Below, piece after piece: positions 28,185-36,452 of a stretch of DNA of 64,000 bases. The stretch lies in NCBI GenBank assembly GCA_016125335.1, contig WGLY01000024.1, forward strand, positions 1 to 64,000. The letters run 5' to 3'. The notes under the pieces were generated by a model, which ran no database searches, was not told the DNA's origin, and saw only the letters and a list, made by a program, of their open reading frames with translations. The stretch's first letter is position 1. Each line of letters begins with the position of its first letter. The DNA is from Frankiales bacterium. GTDB lineage: Bacteria; Actinomycetota; Actinomycetes; S36-B12; CAIYMF01. Position numbers and translations under genes: made by a program.

Positions 28185-28445
28185 CGCTGGATGTCCTGAC
28201 TCGTCGAGGGTGACGCCGGGGCCCGTCCCGTGCGGACCGGCGGCGACGCGGAATCGCTCGCGACTCTAGCCCCGGCGCCTCCCCCCGCCACCGCCGGTCC
28301 CGGGCCCCGGGCGCAGTGCGACCGAGGTCACAGCCGTTGGGCGACGCGGGACGGCCGGGCCGACCGTTCGGCGTGCCGGGCGTACCGCTCGCCGCCCGAT
28401 CGGCGGAGCCGGGCGGGGATGGCCGGGATGGTCGAGGACGAGGCC

Positions 28446-28877
28446 TCAGGCGCTGGCGCCGACCCGCTCGACGACCCAGTCGACGATGCTGGCGGTGGTG
28501 GTGCCCGGGGTGAAGATCTTCGCGACGCCCATCTCCTCGAGCACGGGGATGTCGTCGGCGGGGATGATGCCGCCGCCGAACACCACGATGTCGGCGGCGT
28601 CGCGGGCGCGCAGCTGCTCGAGCACGGCGGCGAACAGCGTCAGGTGGGCGCCGGAGAGCACCGAGAGCCCGATGAGGTCGGCGTCCTCCTGGATGGCGGT
28701 CTCGACGATCTGCTCCGGTGTCTGGTGCAGGCCGGTGTAGACCACCTCGATGCCGGCGTCGCGCAGCGCCCGCGCGACCACCTTCGCCCCGCGGTCGTGC
28801 CCGTCGAGGCCGGGCTTGGCCACGATGACCCGGATGGGCGCGCCCGTCGGTGTGCGGGGGACGGTGGCGGTGCTCAT
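28446..28877 (-). CDS. Stand-alone cobalamin-binding protein (mutase small-subunit type)
   Basis: A 143-residue protein made only of a B12-binding Rossmann domain. It has [22 protein letters not shown] with the D-x-H-x-x-G motif whose His ligates cobalt, then [12 protein letters not shown] (the S-x-L motif) and [11 protein letters not shown] (the GGG motif). It matches the C-terminal domain of methylmalonyl-CoA or isobutyryl-CoA mutase small subunits. No mutase large subunit lies in this window, so its partner is elsewhere or it serves as a B12 carrier. ATG at 28877 with GGAGG upstream. Transcribed alone. Confidence 0.88.
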   Translation of the reverse strand: MSTATVPRTPTGAPIRVIVAKPGLDGHDRGAKVVARALRDAGIEVVYTGLHQTPEQIVETAIQEDADLIGLSVLSGAHLTLFAAVLEQLRARDAADIVVFGGGIIPADDIPVLEEMGVAKIFTPGTTTASIVDWVVERVGASA

Positions 28878-29072
28878 CGACGGCCTCCTGGGGGGACTGC
28901 TGCGGGGGCCGCGCCACGGGGCGCGACCGGCCCGGCCGGCACTGCGTCGAGCGTAGCGAGCGGGCCTCCCGCGACGCCCCGCGGGCACCGGGGACGCTCA
29001 CGCCCGGTCACGATGACGTCGCACCCGCGTCACGATGCGCGTCGCGCGGCGCGAGGTCCGGGTGGCGGCGGC

Positions 29073-29078
29073 TACCCT
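29073..29078 (+). promoter_or_regulatory. -10 box for a leaderless hydrolase transcript
   Basis: TACCCT ends 6 nt before the GTG start at 29085 and there is no ribosome-binding site, so transcription probably starts at the start codon itself. Confidence 0.45.
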
Positions 29079-29084
29079 CGCGGG

Positions 29085-30098
29085 GTGCCGCAGGACGCCG
29101 ATCCGCGCCAGGCAGCCGCCCGGGAGCCCGGGCGGCTCGAGCGGCTCGCCCAGGCGGCCGACGAGGCGCGGGCGGGCGTGGCCCGGGTGGGCCGGTCGCT
29201 GGTGTCGCCCAGCGGGGTGCGCGGCGTCGCGGTCGAGGTCGCGTGGTGGACCGCGCACCTGGCCATGTGGCCGTTCAGCATCCTCGAGGAGCGCACGCTC
29301 GACGTCGTGCACCACACGCACCTCGGCGGCCTCTCGCCCGTGCAGCGCGGCCTGGTGGTGGGCGACGTGGAGGCCGCGGGGACGCCGATCATCCTCATGC
29401 ACGGCATCGTCGACAACCGCTCGGTGTTCACGCTGCTGCGGCGCGGGCTGCGCCGCCGCGGGTTCGGCCGGGTCGTCGCGGTCAACTACCGCTCCCTCAC
29501 CGGCGACGTGCGCGTGCTGGCCACCCGCCTCGGCGAGGTCGTCGAGCAGGTGTGCGAGGAGACCGGCTACGAGCGGGTCCACGTCGTCGGGCACTCGCTG
29601 GGCGGCCTCGTGGCGCGCTACTACGTGCAGCGCCTGGGCGGCGACGCGCGGGTGCACACGCTGGTCACCCTCGGCAGCCCCCACGACGGCACGCTCCCGG
29701 CGTACGCGCTGCCGCACCCCCTGGTGCGCCAGATGCGCCCGGGCAGCGACCTCGTGCGCGAGCTGTGCGAGCCCGCGCCGGCGTGCCGCACGCGGTTCGT
29801 CGCCGTGTGGAGCGACCTCGACCAGATGATCGTGCCGTCGAGGTCCGCGCAGGTGGTGCACCCGGACCTCTCGGCGCGCAACGTGTTCGTGCGCGGCGTC
29901 GGCCACATGTCGCTGCCGGTCGACGGACGCGTGGTGCACGAGATCTGCACGACCCTCGCCCACCTCGACCACGACGGGCACACGCTGGCCGCGGGTGCCA
30001 CCTCGATCGCGAGCAGCCGGGGCCGGTCGTCCGCCTCGGTGCCGCGCCAGCGCGCCCCGCGCGCGCAGGCCCGCGCCGCGCGCGGCCCGTCGTCCTGA
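29085..30098 (+). CDS. Alpha/beta hydrolase, lipase/PGAP1-like
   Basis: A 337-residue serine hydrolase. A helical, alanine/arginine-rich N-terminus (about 1-85) precedes a lipase core with PIILMHGIVDNRSVF (oxyanion region), the nucleophile elbow VVGHSLGGLVARYY, TLGSPHDGT, and a GVGHMSLPVD catalytic His near the end. The C-terminal 40 residues are a basic tail rich in R, A and S. There is no signal peptide; WTAHLAMWPFSIL could be membrane-associated. The substrate is unknown, possibly a lipid ester. The GTG start appears leaderless. The gene is convergent with pcrA, 15 bp away. Confidence 0.82.
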   Translation: MPQDADPRQAAAREPGRLERLAQAADEARAGVARVGRSLVSPSGVRGVAVEVAWWTAHLAMWPFSILEERTLDVVHHTHLGGLSPVQRGLVVGDVEAAGTPIILMHGIVDNRSVFTLLRRGLRRRGFGRVVAVNYRSLTGDVRVLATRLGEVVEQVCEETGYERVHVVGHSLGGLVARYYVQRLGGDARVHTLVTLGSPHDGTLPAYALPHPLVRQMRPGSDLVRELCEPAPACRTRFVAVWSDLDQMIVPSRSAQVVHPDLSARNVFVRGVGHMSLPVDGRVVHEICTTLAHLDHDGHTLAAGATSIASSRGRSSASVPRQRAPRAQARAARGPSS

Positions 30099-30113
30099 GC
30101 CCCGCCCGACGGG

Positions 30114-32432
30114 TCAGAGCTTCTCGACCGGGGCGTAGCGCAGCAGCAGGCGCTTGGTGCCCTCCGCGCCGAAGTCGATGGTCGCCTCCGCCTTCTCGCC
30201 CATACCGCTCGTGGACACGACCGTGCCGAGCCCGAACTTGTCGTGGGTGACCCGGTCGCCGGCCGAGAGCGAGACCACCTCGCGGTTGCCGGGGCTGCGG
30301 GCGCCGGGGCGCGTCGCGGCGGCGAGCAGCGAGGGCGCCGCGCCGAAGCCGCCGCGGCTCGGCCGGCTCGCGGCCGGCCCCGCGGACGAGACCGGGTCCT
30401 CGCGGTTCCAGTGCACGAGCTCGCCCGGCAGCTCGTCGAGGAACCGGCTGGGCGGGTTGTACGACGGCGCGCCCCACGCGGAGCGCACGATCGCGCGCGA
30501 GACGTAGAGCCGCTCGCGCGCGCGGGTGATCCCGACGTAGGCCAGGCGGCGCTCCTCCTCGAGCTCGTGGACGTCGCCGAGCGAGCGCATGTGCGGGAAG
30601 ACGCCGTCCTCCATGCCGGTGAGGAACACGACGGGGAACTCGAGTCCCTTGGCGGTGTGCAGCGTCATGAGCGTGACGACGCCGCCGTGCTCGTCGGCGT
30701 CGGGGATCTCGTCGGAGTCGGCGACCAGCGACACGCGCTCGAGGAAGTCGGCCAGGGTGCCCTCGGGCTGGTCGGTCTCGAACTCGCGCGCGACCGACTC
30801 GAGCTCGGCGAGGTTCTCGACGCGCGTCTCGTCCTGCGGATCGCTGCTGGCGGCGAGCTCGGCGAGGTAGCCGGTCTGCTCGAGCACCGCGGCGAGCACC
30901 GTGGCCGGCCCGCTGCCCGCCTCCACGAGGGTGCGCAGGTCGGACATCAGCTGCACGAACGCCTGGATCTGCGTCAGCGAGCGCGTGGCGATCATCGGCG
31001 CCTCCTCGGCGCGTGCGAGCGCCGCGCCGAAGGAGATCCGCTCGCGCTGGGCGAGGACCTCGACCACGGCCTCGGCCCGATCGCCGATGCCGCGCCGCGG
31101 CACGTTGAGGATGCGGCGCAGCGAGATGTCGTCGTCGGGGTTGGCCAGGGCACGCAGGTAGGCGACGGCGTCGCGGATCTCCTTGCGCTCGTAGAAGCGG
31201 ACGCCGCCCACCACGCGGTAGGGCAGGCCCACCCGGATGAACACCTCCTCCAGCGACCGCGACTGCGCGTTGGTGCGGTAGAACACCGCGACGTCGCGGG
31301 CCGGGACGCCGTCCTCGTCGGCGAGGCGGTCGATCTCCCCCGCGACGAACGCCGCCTCGTCGTGCTCGTTGTCGGCGACGTACCCGATCACCTGCGCGCC
31401 GTTGCCGGCGTCGGTCCACAGTCGCTTGGGGCGGCGCGAGGTGTTCTTGGTGATGACGGCGTTCGCGGCCGAGAGGATGGTCTGCGTGGAGCGGTAGTTC
31501 TGCTCGAGGAGCACCGTGTCCGCGTCCGGGTAGTCGCGCTCGAACTCCTCGATGTTGCGGATGGTCGCGCCGCGGAAGGCGTAGATGCTCTGGTCGGCGT
31601 CGCCGACGACGCACAGCTCGGCCGGCGGCACGCCGTCGTCGCCGCGGCCCACGAGCTCGTTGACCAGCACGTACTGCGCGTGGTTGGTGTCCTGGTACTC
31701 GTCGACCAGGATGTGCCGGAACCGCCGGTGGTAGTGCTCCGCGACGTCCGGGAACAGCTGGAGCACCGAGACGGTGGAGAAGATCAGGTCGTCGAAGTCG
31801 AAGGCGTTGGCCCGGCGCAGCCGGCGCTGGTAGTCGGCGTAGGCCTCGGCGAGGGTGCGCTCCTGGTGGTTGGTGGCCCGCTCGGCGAACGTCTCGTGGT
31901 CGATCAGCTCGTTCTTCAGGTTCGACACCTGGTTGCTGAAGGCGCGCGGCGGATAGCGCTTGGGGTCGAGGTCGAGGTCGCGGCACACGAGGGTCATGAG
32001 CCGCTGGGAGTCCGTGGCGTCGTAGATCGAGAACGACGACGACATGCCCAGCCGCGGCGCCTCGCGGCGCAGGATGCGCACGCAGGCGGAGTGGAACGTG
32101 GAGACCCACATCGCCTTGGCCCGCGGGCCGACGAGCTCGACGACGCGCTCGCGCATCTCGCCCGCGGCCTTGTTGGTGAACGTGATCGCGAGGATCTCGC
32201 CCGAGCGGGCGTCGCCGGTGGCGAGCAGGTGGGCGATGCGGCGGGTGAGCACGCGGGTCTTGCCGGACCCCGCGCCGGCCACGATGAGCAGCGGCGAGCC
32301 GCGGTGCTCCACGGCGGCTCGCTGCTCCGGGTTGAGGTCGTCGAGCAGGGCGGCCGGCTCGACCGAGGCCGGGCCGCGCGACGGCTCGGGCTCGGGGCGC
32401 GGCAGGCCGAGGTCGTCGAAGAGGGTGGTCAT
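30114..32432 (-). CDS. pcrA: ATP-dependent DNA helicase PcrA/UvrD
   Basis: A 772-residue superfamily 1A 3'-5' helicase for repair and replication-fork maintenance. Motifs in order: LNPEQRAAV (Q motif), VAGAGSGKTRVLTRRI (Walker A), ITFTNKAAGEMRERV (Ia), VDEYQDTNHAQY (Walker B, DEXQD), GDADQSIYAFRGA (III), LEQNYRST (IV), VTLMTLHTAKGLEFPVVFLTG (V) and YVGITRARERLY (VI). The C-terminal GDRVTHDKFGLGTVV Tudor-like domain is the PcrA hallmark for RNA polymerase contact. ATG at 32432. Confidence 0.97.
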   Translation of the reverse strand: MTTLFDDLGLPRPEPEPSRGPASVEPAALLDDLNPEQRAAVEHRGSPLLIVAGAGSGKTRVLTRRIAHLLATGDARSGEILAITFTNKAAGEMRERVVELVGPRAKAMWVSTFHSACVRILRREAPRLGMSSSFSIYDATDSQRLMTLVCRDLDLDPKRYPPRAFSNQVSNLKNELIDHETFAERATNHQERTLAEAYADYQRRLRRANAFDFDDLIFSTVSVLQLFPDVAEHYHRRFRHILVDEYQDTNHAQYVLVNELVGRGDDGVPPAELCVVGDADQSIYAFRGATIRNIEEFERDYPDADTVLLEQNYRSTQTILSAANAVITKNTSRRPKRLWTDAGNGAQVIGYVADNEHDEAAFVAGEIDRLADEDGVPARDVAVFYRTNAQSRSLEEVFIRVGLPYRVVGGVRFYERKEIRDAVAYLRALANPDDDISLRRILNVPRRGIGDRAEAVVEVLAQRERISFGAALARAEEAPMIATRSLTQIQAFVQLMSDLRTLVEAGSGPATVLAAVLEQTGYLAELAASSDPQDETRVENLAELESVAREFETDQPEGTLADFLERVSLVADSDEIPDADEHGGVVTLMTLHTAKGLEFPVVFLTGMEDGVFPHMRSLGDVHELEEERRLAYVGITRARERLYVSRAIVRSAWGAPSYNPPSRFLDELPGELVHWNREDPVSSAGPAASRPSRGGFGAAPSLLAAATRPGARSPGNREVVSLSAGDRVTHDKFGLGTVVSTSGMGEKAEATIDFGAEGTKRLLLRYAPVEKL

Positions 32433-32441
32433 CTCACGACG

Positions 32442-32447
32442 AGTCTA
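32442..32447 (-). promoter_or_regulatory. -10 box for pcrA
   Basis: Minus-strand TAGACT ends 9 nt before the pcrA ATG and no ribosome-binding site is present, which suggests a leaderless or nearly leaderless transcript. Confidence 0.45.
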
Positions 32448-32487
32448 GGTCGCCCGTGGGACAGCGGCGACGGGCCGCCGAGGGGTG

Positions 32488-34326
32488 TCAGGACGTGTAG
32501 CCCAGCACCGTCACGCGGAAGTGCGACCCGATCGACGCCGTGCCGAGGGCCATCCGGCCGTTGCCCCGCAGCGCGATCAGCACGGTCTCGTGGGCCCACT
32601 CGCGGGCGCCGAACGAGACGGCCGGCATCCACCGGACCGACCCGAGCGACAGCGTCCCCTCGGTGCGGCCGCCGTGCACGTCCACGGCGAGCAGCAGCCC
32701 CGTGGCGCCGGCGGGCACGACGTCGCCGGTCATGGTGACCACCCGGGAGGTCGCGTGCAGGACGCCCGTGGGCAGGCCGACGTGGCGGGCGGTGTCGATC
32801 ACTGTGGCAGGCGTGTCGAGCAGGGTGAGGGCCGCGCCCGGCGTGGGCGTGGCGTCGAACCACCCGTCGAGCCGCAGCGTCACCTGCGCGGGCGCGGCGC
32901 CCAGGTTGCGCAGGACGACGTCGCCGGAGCCCGGGACGATCACCTGCGTGCTGCGCGGCGCGGTCGTGCTCGAGCGCAGCGAGCCGAGGAACGCGCGGCC
33001 GGTGTCGGTGACCACGCCGACGAGGCCGGGCCGGGCGGTCGGCGCCACGGTGAGGGTGACCGCCACCCCCGTGACACCGGAGGCCGGCAGGCCCCCGAGC
33101 CCGGCGAGGTGCACGGTGCGCGTCTCGCGCGGCGCGAGCGGGTCGGCGCCGGAGTACACGACGGCGGCCGCCACGGCGTGGGTGGTGCCGGAGGTGACGG
33201 TGGCCGACGGCCCGGTGACCGGCGGGGCGGCCGGCACGACCGGTGCCCAGCCCACGACGTCGAGGGACACGTCGGCACCCCCGCGGTCGAGCCCCACCCG
33301 GATGGTCCCGTCCGAGGCGACCGGGAGGACCGTCGTCGACCCGTAGGACAGCGACGTCGGCGAGGTCACGACGGGGATCGACGGCGAGGACGCCGTGGAA
33401 CGCAGCGACACCGTCGGCCCGGGTGCGCTGGTGCGGCCGACGTTCACCCGCACCGCGACCGCGCCGACGCCCTCGGCCGGCACGTCGCCCACGCCCGTGA
33501 CGCGGACCACGGCGTCGCCGCGGGTCGTGTCCCACGACGGCTCGGCCTCGAGCCGGCACGGGGAGTCCAGGCCGGTGCCCCCGCGTGTCCCATGCACGCG
33601 GACCGCGGCCACCGGCACGAGGTCGCCGGCCGGGCCCGCGGTGGTGGACGCCGCGCCCCAGGGCGCCGAGCAGGCCGGCTCGATTGCCGAGCCGGACCAG
33701 TACGAGGTGAGCCCGGCCGCGCCGTCCCAGCTCAGCGAGAGGTGCACGTGGTTGCGGTGGCAGTACGTGTCGTAGCCGCTGGCCTTCTTGGCCGGGTCGG
33801 TGGTGCAGCCCTTGAGGTCGGTCCAGCCGTCGGCGGCGCGGTAGGACGCCCAGAAGTGGTTGTTCCACCCGATGTACATCACGCCCAGGCGCCGGGCCAT
33901 CTCGGCGGGCTGGCCGTCGGCCCCCGGGGCGAGCAGCCAGTGCAGGAACGCCTCGGCCTTGGCCCGCTGGGCGGGCACGCGGTGGCTCACCATCCAGTCG
34001 ATGGCGCGTCCCTCCTTGTGCTCGCTCGTGCCGCCGGAGGAGCACGACCGGCCCACGCCGATGCCGGCGCTCCCGTACGTCGTGAGCAGCAGCCGGACGA
34101 GCTTGGCGGTGCCCGGCTTGGTCGAGGGGGTGCACAGGGTCTGCCCCTCGTAGCCGGCGTAGGCGTCGATCGCCTCGGGCACCGTGCGCGGGGCGGGGAC
34201 GGCCGCCCGGGCCGGCGCCGGCACCAGCACGGGGAGGGCCGAGAGCACCAGGGCCACGGCCAGCAGGACCGGGGCGGGGAGGGCGCGAGGAGCGCGGCGG
34301 GTGGGCGGCGGCGTCGCGAAGCTCAT
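32488..34326 (-). CDS. Secreted M15-like peptidase with C-terminal RLLDTR-type repeats
   Basis: A 612-residue exported protein with a signal peptide cleaved near residue 41 (APARA/AVPAP). The catalytic-looking domain (about 42-250) has a Zn-type motif SEHKEGRAIDW (His103, Asp110) and HRNHVHLSLSW (His193/His195), as in D-Ala-D-Ala carboxypeptidase/endopeptidases of the M15 clan. The remaining ~350 residues hold about three degenerate copies of an actinobacterial secreted-protein repeat, each with a VP.SGV(T/G)AV segment and a terminal (D/L)xxGW. Its likely role is cell-wall hydrolysis outside the cell. ATG at 34326 lacks a good ribosome-binding site; GTG at 34365 with TAGGGA before it would add 13 residues. 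Confidence 0.78.
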   Translation of the reverse strand: MSFATPPPTRRAPRALPAPVLLAVALVLSALPVLVPAPARAAVPAPRTVPEAIDAYAGYEGQTLCTPSTKPGTAKLVRLLLTTYGSAGIGVGRSCSSGGTSEHKEGRAIDWMVSHRVPAQRAKAEAFLHWLLAPGADGQPAEMARRLGVMYIGWNNHFWASYRAADGWTDLKGCTTDPAKKASGYDTYCHRNHVHLSLSWDGAAGLTSYWSGSAIEPACSAPWGAASTTAGPAGDLVPVAAVRVHGTRGGTGLDSPCRLEAEPSWDTTRGDAVVRVTGVGDVPAEGVGAVAVRVNVGRTSAPGPTVSLRSTASSPSIPVVTSPTSLSYGSTTVLPVASDGTIRVGLDRGGADVSLDVVGWAPVVPAAPPVTGPSATVTSGTTHAVAAAVVYSGADPLAPRETRTVHLAGLGGLPASGVTGVAVTLTVAPTARPGLVGVVTDTGRAFLGSLRSSTTAPRSTQVIVPGSGDVVLRNLGAAPAQVTLRLDGWFDATPTPGAALTLLDTPATVIDTARHVGLPTGVLHATSRVVTMTGDVVPAGATGLLLAVDVHGGRTEGTLSLGSVRWMPAVSFGAREWAHETVLIALRGNGRMALGTASIGSHFRVTVLGYTS

Positions 34327-34449
34327 GGGAGGGTCATCGGCAGGGCCGGCGTCGTCCTTGCGCACCGTCCCTACGATGGCAGCCGAAATCCCCCGCCCGG
34401 AGCCGTGACCGCAGCAACTGGTCCGGAGACCGGACATCCAGGAGGTCCT

Positions 34450-35172
34450 GTGCTCGACGATTCCGAGGTCACCCGCGTCCTGTCGATCACCGCCCACCCC
34501 GACGACGTCGACTTCGGCGCCGCCGGCACCGTGGCCGGCTGGGTCGACGCAGGCGTCGAGGTGACCTACTGCGTGATCACCGACGGCGACGCGGGCGGCT
34601 TCGACCCCGACGTCCCGCGCTCGGAGATCCCCGCGATCCGCCGGGCCGAGCAGGTCGCGGCGGCCGCCGCGGCGGGTGTCACCGACGTGCGGTTCCTCGG
34701 CTACCACGACGGCTCGCTGACCGTGACCCACGACCTGCGCCGCGACCTGTCGCGCGCGATCCGCCAGATCCGTCCCCAGCGGCTGCTCATCCAGACCCCG
34801 GAGCGCAACTGGGAGCGCATCCCGGCGTCGCACCCGGACCACATGGCGGCGGGCGAGGCCGCGATCCAGGCCGTCTACCCCGACGCGCGCAACCCGTTCG
34901 CCCACCCGGTGCTGCTGCGCGACGAGGGCCTCGACGCCTGGAGCGTGCAGGAGGTGTGGGTGATGGGCCACCCCACGATCACGCACTACGTGGACATCAC
35001 CGACACGTTCGACCGCAAGCTCGCCGCGCTGCGCGCGCACGAGTCCCAGACCGGCCACCTCGACACGCTCGAGGAGTTCGTGCGGGGCTGGGCCGCGCGC
35101 AACGCCGAGGCCGCCGGGCTGCCCGAGGGCCGCCTGGCCGAGGGCTTCTTCGTCGCGACGATGCCCGCCTGA
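34450..35172 (+). CDS. PIG-L family zinc deacetylase
   Basis: A 240-residue LmbE/PIG-L protein. The metal motif is ITAHPDDVDFGAAGT with the A-H-P-D-D signature, and the third ligand His lies in SHPDHMAAGEAA. TYCVITDGDAGG and VRFLGYHDGSL are also family-like. These enzymes remove N-acetyl groups from GlcNAc-containing molecules, as in mycothiol synthesis and detoxification; this short form with no extra C-terminal domain could act in either. The GTG start at 34450 has a strong AGGAGG 6 nt upstream. Divergent from the secreted peptidase gene, with 123 bp between. Confidence 0.88.
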   Translation: MLDDSEVTRVLSITAHPDDVDFGAAGTVAGWVDAGVEVTYCVITDGDAGGFDPDVPRSEIPAIRRAEQVAAAAAAGVTDVRFLGYHDGSLTVTHDLRRDLSRAIRQIRPQRLLIQTPERNWERIPASHPDHMAAGEAAIQAVYPDARNPFAHPVLLRDEGLDAWSVQEVWVMGHPTITHYVDITDTFDRKLAALRAHESQTGHLDTLEEFVRGWAARNAEAAGLPEGRLAEGFFVATMPA

Positions 35173-35183
35173 CGCCTCTGCGT

Positions 35184-35253
35184 CCCGTCGTCACCGCCCG
35201 AAGGCACGGAGATCTCGCCGGTCCCCGCGCTCTCGGGCAGTGACGTCGACGGG
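35184..35253. terminator. Long imperfect palindrome between convergent PIG-L and AraC genes
   Basis: CCCGTCG...CACCGCCCGA on the left (from 35184) pairs with TCGGGCAGTGACGTCGACGGG on the right (to 35253), with a small bulge. It lies between two convergent stop codons and shares sequence with the palindrome at 35704-35770. Confidence 0.55.
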
Positions 35254-35254
35254 G

Positions 35255-35671
35255 TCAGGGGGTGACGGCCGGCGTCCGGACCGGGCGCAGCGCCACCTTC
35301 GCGACGCAGGCCGGCACCACCTGGGCCGCCGCGTGGTCGCGGGCGCGGTAGGCGCTCGGCGTGACGCCCACGATCTCGGTGAACCTCGAGCTGAACGACC
35401 CGAGCGACGTGCAGCCCACCGCCATGCACACGTCGGTGACCGACATCGTGCCCTGGCGCAGGAGCGTCTTGGCCCGCTCGATGCGGCGCGTCATGAGGTA
35501 GGAGTACGGCGTCTCGCCGTAGGCGGCGCGGAAGCGCCGGGAGAAGTGCGCCGGCGACATGTGCGCCGTGCGCGCGATAGCCGGGACGTCGAGCGGGCGC
35601 GCGTACTCGCGGTCCATGAAGTCGCGGGCGCGGCGCAGCGCCGTCAGCGTCGCGAGCTCGTCGGCGTCCAC
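35255..35671 (-). CDS. Minimal AraC-family regulator
   Basis: A 138-residue protein that is almost only the AraC DNA-binding domain. The first HTH is LDVPAIARTAHMSPAHFSRRF, then GETPYSYLMTRRIERAKTLL, and the second HTH carries VTDVCMAVGCTSLGSFSSRF and VGVTPSAYR. There is no ligand-binding domain, only about 30 extra residues after the second HTH. Such short members (MarA/SoxS-like) are usually controlled by expression level. GTG start at 35671. It is flanked on both sides by related palindromic elements. Confidence 0.88.
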   Translation of the reverse strand: MDADELATLTALRRARDFMDREYARPLDVPAIARTAHMSPAHFSRRFRAAYGETPYSYLMTRRIERAKTLLRQGTMSVTDVCMAVGCTSLGSFSSRFTEIVGVTPSAYRARDHAAAQVVPACVAKVALRPVRTPAVTP

Positions 35672-35703
35672 GTCGGCAGCGTACGTCCGGCCCCCGTCCC
35701 CTT

Positions 35704-35770
35704 CCCGTCGTTACTGCCGGAAGAACCGGAGACCGGGCCGATCTCCGGTCATCCGGGCAGTAACGACGGG
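35704..35770. terminator. 67-bp palindromic element after the response-regulator gene
   Basis: The 29-bp arms (35704-35732 and 35742-35770) match at nearly every position, with a 9-nt centre. It lies just downstream of the response-regulator stop and upstream of the AraC gene, so it can terminate the kinase-regulator transcript. Its outer arm sequence (CCCGTCGTTACTGCC) resembles the element at 35184-35253. Confidence 0.6.
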
Positions 35771-35783
35771 GTGGGTTGCGCGG

Positions 35784-36452
35784 TCAGACGATGCGGTGCG
35801 CGGCGGCCCAGCGGGCGAGCTCGTGCCGGTTGGACAGCTGGAGCTTGCGCAGCACGGACGACACGTGGGTCTCGACCGTCTTGACCGAGAGCACGAGGTC
35901 GCGCGCCACCTCGCGGTAGGTGTAGCCGCGGGCGATGAGCCGCATCACCTCGCGCTCGCGCGGGCTCAGCGCGTCGAGGCCCTCCTCGTCGACGTCGAGG
36001 GACCCGGCGCTGAAGGCGTCGAGCACGAACCCCGCCAGCCGCGGCGAGAACACGGCGTCGCCGTCCGCGACGCGCCGGATCGCGTCCACGAGGTCGTCGC
36101 CGGAGATCGCCTTCGTGACGTAGCCGCGGGCGCCCCCGCGCACGACGCCGATCACGTCGTCGGCCGCGTCCGACACCGACAGCGCGAGGAACCGGACGTC
36201 GATGAGCTCCGAGGCGCAGGCGTCGAGCACGGCCCGGCCGCCCCCGCCGGGCAGGTGCACGTCGAGGAGCACGACGTCGGGACGCTCCCGCCGGATCACC
36301 GCGACCGCCTCGTCGACGTCGCCGGCCTCGCCCACCACCTCGACGCGGTCGCCGAGCTCGGCGCGCACGCCGGAGCGGAACAGCCGGTGGTCGTCCACGA
36401 GGACGATCCGCAGCAGCCGTGTGGACGGCGTGGCGTCCGTGCCGTCGCTCAT
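35784..36452 (-). CDS. NarL/LuxR-family response regulator
   Basis: A 222-residue two-component regulator. The receiver domain (about 14-130) has VLVDDHRLFRSGV, the phosphoacceptor Asp64 in VLLDVHLPGG, and GYVTKAISGDDL. The C-terminal LuxR HTH (about 155-218) reads LSPREREVMRLIARGYTYRE and VKTVETHVSSVLRKLQ. It overlaps the histidine kinase gene by 4 bp (ATGA) and is its cognate regulator. The likely theme is envelope stress, given the PspC domains of the kinase and the divergent gene. Orthologues of this pair in actinobacteria are often called MacR- or PspC-associated, but I do not assign a name. Confidence 0.92.
   Translation of the reverse strand: MSDGTDATPSTRLLRIVLVDDHRLFRSGVRAELGDRVEVVGEAGDVDEAVAVIRRERPDVVLLDVHLPGGGGRAVLDACASELIDVRFLALSVSDAADDVIGVVRGGARGYVTKAISGDDLVDAIRRVADGDAVFSPRLAGFVLDAFSAGSLDVDEEGLDALSPREREVMRLIARGYTYREVARDLVLSVKTVETHVSSVLRKLQLSNRHELARWAAAHRIV

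Noticed and set aside
28185-28445. Cobalamin riboswitch near the B12-binding gene
   Set aside because: I could not find a B12-box-like core or the expected paired arms; the region is featureless GC-rich DNA.
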